Notes under the pieces: generated by a model
What the model was told of the DNA's origin: nothing
The model's input: only the letters and a program-made list of their open reading frames with translations
Database searches by the model: none
From: Nitrosomonas sp. UBA6494
Lineage (GTDB): Bacteria; Pseudomonadota; Gammaproteobacteria; Burkholderiales; Nitrosomonadaceae
Direction: 5' to 3'
NCBI GenBank assembly: GCA_002435335.1
Contig: DJMI01000077.1
Location: 8,321 to 21,484 of the forward strand
DNA length: 13,164 nt
Translations under genes and position numbers: made by a program
Shown here: in pieces, positions 7,603-13,164 of the stretch
Numbering within the stretch: position 1 is the stretch's first letter
Layout of the letters: every line of letters begins with the position of its first letter

Positions 7603-8573
7603 TCAATCGAAATCCGCAATTGGATGCACAGGGTGCATTGCAACATTTACTGACAACTGAAGGTTTGCCGGCTGCGATCTTACTGCAAATTCTGGATACG
7701 GCAGAATCTTTTGTCGGCGTCACCGAACGCGATGTTAAGAAAGTCCCTCTGCTGCGAGGCAAATCGATTTTCAATTTATTTTTTGAACCCAGCACACGCA
7801 CCCGTACAACTTTTGAAATTGCTGCAAAACGATTGTCCGCTGATGTAATCAATTTAAACATCGCGGTATCGGCACAGTCCAAAGGCGAAACATTGCTTGA
7901 TACCGTCAATAACCTATCGGCGATGAATGCCGATATGTTCGTAGTAAGACATTCGCAAAGCGGTGCGGCACATTTGATTGCAAAGCATGTACGCCCGGAT
8001 ATTCATGTCATCAATGCCGGCGATGGTAGTCACGCACATCCCACTCAAGCATTGCTGGACATGTTTACCATTCGACGCTACAAACAGGATTTTCGTAAGC
8101 TGCGCGTAGCGATTATCGGCGATATTTTGCATTCGCGCGTAGCGCGTTCGCAGATTCATGCATTGACCACACTCGGCGTACCGGAAGTACGTGTAATTGC
8201 ACCGAAAACCTTATTACCCAAAATGGTGGAACGTTTAGGCGTGCATGTGTATCACGATATGACCAAAGGATTAAAGGATATTGACGTGCTGATGATGCTA
8301 CGTTTGCAAAAAGAACGCATGCAAGGTGCAAATCTCCCAAGTCAAGAAGAGTATTTTAAGTATTACGGTCTGACATCCGAAAAACTGGCGCTTGCCCGGC
8401 ACGATGCAATCGTGATGCATCCCGGGCCTATGAACCGCGGTGTAGAAATAGATTCCGCAGTGGCGGATGGCAAGCAGTCGGTAATTTTACCGCAAGTGAC
8501 CTTTGGCATTGCCGTGCGCATGGCAGTGATGTCGATTTTGGCAGGCCAATCCGTTGCAAAGGGGATTGAGTGA
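7599..8573 (+). CDS. pyrB: Aspartate carbamoyltransferase catalytic subunit
   Basis: PyrB makes carbamoyl-aspartate from carbamoyl phosphate and aspartate, the first committed step of pyrimidine synthesis. The 324-residue product has the carbamoyl phosphate loop FFEPSTRTRTTFE (61-73), SAQSKGET (91-98) with the mobile Lys95, DGSHAHPTQALLD (142-154) and HPGPMNRGVEI (274-284). It starts with an ATGA overlap with pyrR. Its stop overlaps the next gene's GTG start by four bases, a strict coupling that fits the fixed-ratio complex known for this PyrB class with the PyrC-like partner. No pyrI regulatory subunit gene is present, as expected for this class. Confidence 0.98.
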   Translation: MINRNPQLDAQGALQHLLTTEGLPAAILLQILDTAESFVGVTERDVKKVPLLRGKSIFNLFFEPSTRTRTTFEIAAKRLSADVINLNIAVSAQSKGETLLDTVNNLSAMNADMFVVRHSQSGAAHLIAKHVRPDIHVINAGDGSHAHPTQALLDMFTIRRYKQDFRKLRVAIIGDILHSRVARSQIHALTTLGVPEVRVIAPKTLLPKMVERLGVHVYHDMTKGLKDIDVLMMLRLQKERMQGANLPSQEEYFKYYGLTSEKLALARHDAIVMHPGPMNRGVEIDSAVADGKQSVILPQVTFGIAVRMAVMSILAGQSVAKGIE

Positions 8574-9850
8574 AAATCCATATCAAAAATGGCCGTGTGA
8601 TCGATCCCAAAAACGGTATAGATTCGATTCAGGATATTTTCATCGCTAAAGGCAAAATCGTGGCAATCGGCTCAATGCCAGACGAATTTCAAGCCAGCCG
8701 GGTGATTGATGCACAATCAATGATCGTTTGTCCCGGCTTAGTTGATTTATCGGTACGATTGCGTGAACCCGGTTTGGAATATAAAGCAACCTTGGAATCG
8801 GAAATGGCGGCCTCAGTCGCCGGTGGAGTCACCAGCATTGCATGCCCACCCGATACCGATCCACCACTCGACGAACCCGGTTTGGTGGAAATGCTAAAAC
8901 ACCGTGCCAAGAGCCTCAACCAAGCGCATGTGTATCCGATCGGTGCATTGACGCAAGGACTGAAAGGCGAACGACTCACCGAAATGGCCGAGCTGAACGA
9001 TGCCGGTTGTGTAGTATTCGGGCAACCGGATGGCCTGCTGCCCAATTTACGCGTGCTGATGCAAGCAATGCGCTATGCATCCACATTCGGTTTCAGCGTC
9101 TGGCTTTATCCGCAAGAACTCAGTCTAATCAACGATGGCGTAGCACACGATGGCGAAGTTGCAACGCGACTCGGATTACCGACAATTCCCGTGTGTGCAG
9201 AAACCATTGCCATATCCAATATTATTTTGCTGGCGCAAGAAACCGGCGTGCAAGTTCATATATGCAGAGTTTCCAGCGCTGCTGGATTGGCCATGATTCG
9301 TTTAGCTAAGCAGCAAGGGCTGTCGATCACGTGCGACGTCACCATCAATCATTTGCATTTGTCGGACATGGATATCGGCTTTTTTGACACCAATTGCCAT
9401 CTGATACCGCCGTTGCGCGGCTTCGGTGATCGCGACGCACTGCGCTTCGGTTTATTGGACGGAACAATCGATGCGATCTGTTCCGATCATGCGCCCGTGG
9501 ATGAAGACGCCAAGCTACTACCGTTTGCACAATCGGACATCGGCGCCACCGGCGTAGAATTGCTGTTGCCGCTGACGTTGAAATGGGGCATTGATATGGG
9601 TTTATCATTACCCAAGGTATTGGTAAAGATCACCGCAGATCCGGCCAAAATTTTAGGAATCGATGCGGGACATTTATCCATAGGTAGCGCGGCAGATATT
9701 TGCATTTTTGATCCAGATGCCTATTGGAAAGTTACCGCCGCTGGGATACACAGTCAAGGCAAGAACACACCTTTTATGGGAATGGAATTACCCGGAAACG
9801 TTTGCTATACCTTGGTGAACGGTCATATAGTTTATCAGCGGCCTGCTTAA
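8570..9850 (+). CDS. pyrC: Dihydroorotase-like protein lacking metal ligands (PyrC', pseudo-dihydroorotase)
   Basis: A 426-residue amidohydrolase-fold protein homologous to type I dihydroorotase but almost certainly not catalytic. The metal-binding DxHxHxR motif reads DLSVRLREPG (59-68), with Ser61 and Arg63 replacing both histidines. The usual HPED motif reads YPQE, and the later ligand in the HICHVS-type motif is Arg (VHICRVSS). Only the SDHAP aspartate region remains, with the following His changed to Val. Such proteins are known in Pseudomonas as PyrC', which holds aspartate transcarbamoylase in a dodecamer and is needed for its activity. That role is inferred here from homology and from the adjoining pyrB. 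Translation begins at GTG, overlapping the pyrB stop as GTGA. A true dihydroorotase gene should exist elsewhere in the genome. Confidence 0.94.
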   Translation: MKIHIKNGRVIDPKNGIDSIQDIFIAKGKIVAIGSMPDEFQASRVIDAQSMIVCPGLVDLSVRLREPGLEYKATLESEMAASVAGGVTSIACPPDTDPPLDEPGLVEMLKHRAKSLNQAHVYPIGALTQGLKGERLTEMAELNDAGCVVFGQPDGLLPNLRVLMQAMRYASTFGFSVWLYPQELSLINDGVAHDGEVATRLGLPTIPVCAETIAISNIILLAQETGVQVHICRVSSAAGLAMIRLAKQQGLSITCDVTINHLHLSDMDIGFFDTNCHLIPPLRGFGDRDALRFGLLDGTIDAICSDHAPVDEDAKLLPFAQSDIGATGVELLLPLTLKWGIDMGLSLPKVLVKITADPAKILGIDAGHLSIGSAADICIFDPDAYWKVTAAGIHSQGKNTPFMGMELPGNVCYTLVNGHIVYQRPA

Positions 9851-10042
9851 AAGATGATGAGGCATTAATACGCCTGTCTGTATAAGCTCGATACGACCGC
9901 GTCAGCAGCGAAAAATCCCAACAGATAATTTATCTCAATCTCTCCAGTTCTGACATTATTTGACCCAGCGTCCTGAAGCTTGAACTGCGAATCTTATCAA
10001 TAACAACAAATTCAATACCTTATACCAAGATTTACAAAGCAT

Positions 10043-10070
10043 TCTGATCAAATCAGATTCTTTTATTTGT
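10043..10070 (+). terminator. Possible weak terminator of the pyr cluster
   Basis: A six-base-pair stem (TCTGAT 10043-10048 with ATCAGA 10052-10057) around a three-base loop is followed by TTCTTTTATTTG. The stem is short and AT-rich, and it lies nearly 200 bases after the pyrC-like stop, so this is a tentative call. No better hairpin is visible closer to the gene. Confidence 0.3.
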
Positions 10071-10099
10071 TAATCAGCAACACTTCAGCAATTTAAACC

Positions 10100-10126
10100 T
10101 AAACTTTCACCATATCTGACCGTAAA
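10100..10126 (+). promoter_or_regulatory. Sigma-28 (FliA)-like promoter for cheYZ
   Basis: TAAACTTT (10100-10107), then 11 bases, then ACCGTAAA (10119-10126). Against the flagellar sigma-28 consensus TAAAGTTT-N11-GCCGATAA this matches 7 of 8 and 5 of 8 positions, including the central CCG and the final AA. Its position, about 88 bases before the cheY ATG, and the chemotaxis function of the downstream genes make the match meaningful. It remains unproven. Confidence 0.55.
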
Positions 10127-10214
10127 AGCAACAGGAAATTGAAGATCACATTATGCAAATCAATTAATCGATTGAGTGCTTGGATAGTGCAGTAAGTTAT
10201 TTATGGAGAAAAGA

Positions 10215-10622
10215 ATGCCTGACAAAAATTTGAAATTCTTAGTTGTAGATGATTTTTCTACCATGCGTAGAATAGTCCGAAATCTGCTGAAAGAACTTGG
10301 ATTTGTCAATGTTGATGAAGCTGAAGATGGCGCTGTTGCTTTACGCAAGCTGCAAGACGGCAATTTTGATTTTATAGTCTCTGATTGGAATATGCCAAAT
10401 ATGGATGGCTTGACGATGCTGCAAAATGTTCGCGCCAATGAAGCACTGAAAAACATTCCAGTGCTCATGGTAACCGCTGAAGCAAAAAAAGAAAACATTG
10501 TAGCTGCTGCCCAAGCCGGTGCCAGCGGTTATATAGTTAAACCATTCACAGCAGCGGTATTGGAAGAAAAATTAAATAAAATTTTTCAGAATATGGAAGC
10601 AAAAATTGCTGTTAAAGCTTAA
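10215..10622 (+). CDS. cheY: Chemotaxis response regulator CheY
   Basis: CheY is the single-domain receiver phosphorylated by CheA; CheY-P binds FliM at the flagellar switch and changes rotation. The 135-residue product is very close to E. coli CheY even in numbering: Asp12, Asp13 and phospho-acceptor Asp57 in SDWNMPNMDG, Thr87 in VTAEAKKEN, Tyr106 and Lys109 in GYIVKPFT. I chose the ATG at 10215 over one at 10203 because GGAG (10205-10208) sits six bases before it and because this start gives the typical MxDKNLKFLVVDD beginning. It is followed 35 bases later by cheZ. The C-terminal tail is about six residues longer than in E. coli. Confidence 0.97.
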   Translation: MPDKNLKFLVVDDFSTMRRIVRNLLKELGFVNVDEAEDGAVALRKLQDGNFDFIVSDWNMPNMDGLTMLQNVRANEALKNIPVLMVTAEAKKENIVAAAQAGASGYIVKPFTAAVLEEKLNKIFQNMEAKIAVKA

Positions 10623-10657
10623 CTCCCACTTTTTCATAACAACATGATGGATTTGAT

Positions 10658-11425
10658 ATGAGTACAAAACGTCTTATGAAAGCAAAACTGGAAGAATCCG
10701 AGCAACCCCAAGTTTCCGATGATTCTCCAAAAACCATTCAGCTGGCTGAGACCACTCAGATACTCACACCAGTAAACGAAAACACCATTAATGAAGAATC
10801 ACTATTAGATACCGATAAGAAAGTGATTGATCAAATTGGTCAACTAACGCGAAATTTGCACGATAGTTTACGTGAACTCGGTTACGACAAAAGATTAGAA
10901 TCAATTGCAAGCGAAGTGCCCGAAGCACAGGACAAACTATCTTATGTGGCAACCAAAACCGAACAAGCTGCCGAACGCACGCTTAATGCCACAGAAATTG
11001 CCATGCCAATTCAAGAAAAGCTTTCTGACGGTGCCGTCCGCCTGTCCGAGCAATGGAAACAAGCACTGGAAACGCAACAAGCCAATCCCGATACCGAACT
11101 ATTTAAAAACCTGCTCATCGATACCCTGCAATATCTTGATAAAGTTCCTGAGCATACCAGTACAACCAATACACAATTGATGGAAATCATGATGGCGCAG
11201 GATTTTCAGGATCTCACCGGTCAGGTAATCAAGAAAATCACGCACATGGTGCAAAGTCTGGAAAAAGATTTGCTGGATTTGCTGCTTGCAAACGTTCCTG
11301 CCAAGAAAGTCTCCAGTGAGGAAGAAGGTCTCATGAACGGTCCAGTTACTAATCCTGAGAAAAGAACGGATGTCGTATGCAACCAAGACCAGGTTGACGA
11401 TTTATTGGCAAGCCTTGGCTTCTAA
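10658..11425 (+). CDS. cheZ: CheY-P phosphatase CheZ
   Basis: CheZ removes the phosphate from CheY-P, ending the switch signal. The 255-residue protein has the catalytic motif MAQDFQDLTGQVIKK (179-193), in which Asp185 and Gln189 correspond to the essential Asp143 and Gln147 of E. coli CheZ. The C-terminal CheY-binding helix is DQVDDLLASLGF (244-255). A charged, probably disordered linker (about 214-243) joins them. The middle is a long, largely helical region with an EQAAERTLNATE-like hairpin start. It is about 40 residues longer than E. coli CheZ, mostly from a variable N-terminus of about 50 residues. GATGG eight bases before the ATG is the likely ribosome binding site. Pairing with cheY is the usual proteobacterial arrangement. 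Confidence 0.96.
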   Translation: MSTKRLMKAKLEESEQPQVSDDSPKTIQLAETTQILTPVNENTINEESLLDTDKKVIDQIGQLTRNLHDSLRELGYDKRLESIASEVPEAQDKLSYVATKTEQAAERTLNATEIAMPIQEKLSDGAVRLSEQWKQALETQQANPDTELFKNLLIDTLQYLDKVPEHTSTTNTQLMEIMMAQDFQDLTGQVIKKITHMVQSLEKDLLDLLLANVPAKKVSSEEEGLMNGPVTNPEKRTDVVCNQDQVDDLLASLGF

Positions 11426-11453
11426 CATAAATCGACCTATCCAATCGTATTGC

Positions 11454-11487
11454 AAAAAAAGCCTTCGCCCCAAACGAGGGCTTTTTT
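11454..11487. terminator. Bidirectional intrinsic terminator after cheZ
   Basis: A seven-base-pair stem with one G-T pair, GCCTTCG (11461-11467) with CGAGGGC (11475-11481), closes a seven-base loop. It is flanked by seven A's on the left and six T's on the right. It lies between the convergent ends of cheZ and the hydrolase gene and can act for both. Confidence 0.88.
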
Positions 11488-11509
11488 CTTAACAAATCAA
11501 CATACCTAT

Positions 11510-12139
11510 TTACTGCAGATAAATTCCAAACCAGTTAGCAGCGTGCTGAGCGGCCAACTGTAAAGTACCTGGTTCTTCAAATAGGTGTGTCGCTTCTGGC
11601 ACAAGCACTATTTCTTTTCTGCATTTCATCAATGCATAAGCTTGGTTATTCAATTCAATCACACCATAGTCATTGCCTCCGACAATAAGCAGTGTCGGTA
11701 CAGTTACTTGACTTAAGGCAAGCTCTCCAGCCAAATCGGGGCGCCCACCACGGGAAACGATGGCTGAAATTTCATTACCTTTGCTTGCCGCTGCACGCAA
11801 TGCTGCAGCCGCACCCGTACTGGCACCAAAGTAGCCGATTTTCAGAAACTTTGTTGCTGAACAATCAGACAACCAAGCTGTCGCTGCTAGCAAACGCTGC
11901 GTTAATAAATCAATATCAAAACGCGTTGCGTAATTCTGATCCTCAGCATGAGTCAGCAAATCAAACAGCAACGTACCGATACCTCGTTGTTGCAATACAT
12001 TGGCCACATAAGTATTCCTGGGACTAAAACGACTGCTTCCACTGCCGTGTGCAAACAATACCACGCCTGTCGCATCGGGCACTAATGTTAATTGACCATG
12101 CAAGTTTACAGAATCGGCAGGAATTATTACTTCTGTCAT
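11510..12139 (-). CDS. Alpha/beta hydrolase, dienelactone hydrolase-like
   Basis: A 209-residue cytoplasmic alpha/beta hydrolase with no signal peptide. The putative catalytic triad is Ser107 in the nucleophile elbow GASTGA, Asp157 in VGGNDYGV and His185 in EATHLFEE. HGSGSSR (31-37) would form the oxyanion hole. The elbow is G-x-S-x-G (GASTG), so the nucleophile is Ser and not the Cys of true dienelactone hydrolase; hydrolase is as far as the sequence goes, and the substrate is unknown. Its ATG overlaps the TGA of the upstream radical SAM gene (ATGA at 12139-12136), so the two are translated together. It ends just before the shared terminator at 11454-11487. Confidence 0.88.
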   Translation of the reverse strand: MTEVIIPADSVNLHGQLTLVPDATGVVLFAHGSGSSRFSPRNTYVANVLQQRGIGTLLFDLLTHAEDQNYATRFDIDLLTQRLLAATAWLSDCSATKFLKIGYFGASTGAAAALRAAASKGNEISAIVSRGGRPDLAGELALSQVTVPTLLIVGGNDYGVIELNNQAYALMKCRKEIVLVPEATHLFEEPGTLQLAAQHAANWFGIYLQ

Positions 12140-13164
12140 GCTGTCGCACCGATCCGAACAGGAATTCTTTGTCTACCGAATTGACCGGCAAATGCACCAT
12201 ACCGACCCGCGATCACGGCATTACAATTTTTGCAGTGACCACTCTCCGTCAGGTTATATTGCTTAATTTCGTACCAATCGCGCACAATCAGCTCGCTGCC
12301 GCATGAGGGACAATAGGTCGTATCACCCTCGATATGATGCACATTCCCAGTATAAACATAGCGCAACCCTGCATCCAGTGCGATAGCACGGGCACGTATC
12401 AACGTCTCAACCGGTGTCGACGGTATATCATCCAATTTGTAATCTGGATGAAATGCGCTGAAATGCAACGGCACATCCGCTCCGAGATTTTTAACAATCC
12501 AATCGCTCATTGCACTAATTTCCACACTTGAATCGTTCAATCCGGGAATCAGTAGCGTGGTTAATTCCAACCAAACCTCAGTTTCGTGAGCTAAATAGCG
12601 CAAAGTATCCAATACTGGTTGCAGGTGCGACCCCGTTTGTTTGATATAAAACGACTCGGTGAATGCCTTGAGATCTACGTTGGCAGCATCCATTTTGGCG
12701 AAAAAGTCACGGCGCGGCTGTTCATGAATGTAGCCAGCAGTTACCGCGACCGTTTTGATGCCTCTGGCATGACAAGCATCGGCCACATCCATCGCATACT
12801 CGGCGAAAATCACCGGATCGTTATAAGTAAATGCCACACTCTTGCAACCGTATTTTTCCGCACAACGCGCAATCGCTTCGGGGCTGGCTTGATCCAATAA
12901 CTTATCAAAGCTTCGCGATTTGGAAATATCCCAATTTTGACAAAACTTGCAAGCCAAATTACAGCCCGCGGTGCCAAATGACAGCACGCTACTGCCGGGA
13001 TAAAAATGATTCAATGGTTTCTTTTCGATCGGATCAATGCAAAAACCGGAAGATCGTCCGTATGTCGTCAGCACCATGACATCGCCGGCACGCCCCCGCA
13101 CAAAGCAGGCGCCGCGCTGCCCTTCATGCAATTTGCAATCGCGCGGGCATAAATCGCACTGAAT
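12136..13164 (-). CDS. amrS: AmmeMemoRadiSam system radical SAM enzyme, 5' end beyond the window
   Basis: The visible 342 codons run off the right edge. The reading frame is open from 13164 with IQCDLCPRDCKLHEGQRGAC, which is family sequence, so the real start lies outside. A TTG at 13131 is only an internal leucine codon. The radical SAM cluster motif is GCNLACKFC (visible residues 67-75; Cys68, Cys72, Cys75), followed by QNWDISKS. Four N-terminal cysteines (3, 6, 10, 20) and a C-terminal CPSCG/CKNCN pair may bind further metal. This pattern matches the AmrS family, whose genes often sit near AMMECR1 and MEMO-domain genes; these could be outside the window. The product and substrate of the family are not established. 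It is coupled by ATGA overlap to the following hydrolase gene. Confidence 0.92.
   Translation of the reverse strand: MQCDLCPRDCKLHEGQRGACFVRGRAGDVMVLTTYGRSSGFCIDPIEKKPLNHFYPGSSVLSFGTAGCNLACKFCQNWDISKSRSFDKLLDQASPEAIARCAEKYGCKSVAFTYNDPVIFAEYAMDVADACHARGIKTVAVTAGYIHEQPRRDFFAKMDAANVDLKAFTESFYIKQTGSHLQPVLDTLRYLAHETEVWLELTTLLIPGLNDSSVEISAMSDWIVKNLGADVPLHFSAFHPDYKLDDIPSTPVETLIRARAIALDAGLRYVYTGNVHHIEGDTTYCPSCGSELIVRDWYEIKQYNLTESGHCKNCNAVIAGRYGAFAGQFGRQRIPVRIGATA

Larger units (their letters stand above)
9851..10202. other. Gene-less regulatory spacer between the pyr cluster and cheY
   Basis: This AT-rich stretch of about 350 bases shows no credible open reading frame. It contains a small hairpin followed by a T-rich run (10043-10070) that may end the pyr transcript, and a sigma-28-like promoter (10100-10126). 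A short inverted repeat, TCAAT/ATTGA around TAATCG, lies near 10161-10176. The left half (9851-10040) holds nothing I can identify. Confidence 0.6.

Noticed and set aside
8842..9309. Plus-strand 155-codon open frame inside the pyrC-like gene
   Set aside because: It is in a different frame of a clearly conserved gene, has an Arg/Cys/Thr-rich composition typical of a shadow frame, and lacks a ribosome binding site.
9860..9875. AGGC/GCCT inverted repeat just after the pyrC-like stop
   Set aside because: Only four base pairs with an eight-base loop and no following T-run. It is not a credible terminator.

Overview
This window looks like a conserved, housekeeping part of a betaproteobacterial chromosome. 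The closest match I can suggest from memory is the ammonia-oxidising Nitrosomonas group, but that is an inference and not a search result. It rests on moderate GC, on a CheY, CheZ, Coq7, TrmD and L19 of clearly proteobacterial type, on the DUF2024 and IalB small proteins, and on the yqgE-ruvX-pyrR-pyrB-pyrC' order also known from Pseudomonas. I see no insertion sequence, prophage, CRISPR array, integrase or defence gene.

Layout. The left edge cuts an initiator tRNA-fMet gene (1-59). After about 340 gene-less bases come three small plus-strand genes: a DUF2024 protein, a secreted IalB-like protein and an ArsC-family thiol reductase. A strong bidirectional hairpin terminator near 1711-1756 separates them from the convergent minus-strand ribosomal operon rpsP-rimM-trmD-rplS (3786 down to 1769). 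Diverging from that operon is an orphan GlcF-type iron-sulfur protein that starts with TTG (3961-5247). It is followed by the ubiquinone hydroxylase gene coq7 (5366-5992).

Next is a tightly packed pyrimidine cluster (6057-9850): yqgE, ruvX, pyrR, pyrB and a pyrC-like gene. Gene gaps shrink from 3 bases to overlaps of 32, 4 and 4 bases. The last gene has lost the metal-binding histidines of dihydroorotase, so it should be the structural pseudo-dihydroorotase that assembles with aspartate transcarbamoylase. A gene-less 352-base region follows. It holds a sigma-28-like (flagellar) promoter ahead of the cheY-cheZ pair (10215-11425), which sets and terminates the flagellar switch signal.

A second bidirectional terminator (11454-11487) closes cheZ and a minus-strand pair at the right end: an alpha/beta (dienelactone-hydrolase-like) hydrolase coupled by an ATGA overlap to a radical SAM protein of the AmmeMemoRadiSam type. 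The latter runs off the right edge of the window.

No clearly new multi-gene system is visible. The most interesting points are the A:U pair replacing the first of the three G:C pairs in the initiator tRNA anticodon stem, the pseudo-dihydroorotase, the sigma-28-like promoter for cheYZ, and the coupling of an unassigned hydrolase to AmrS.
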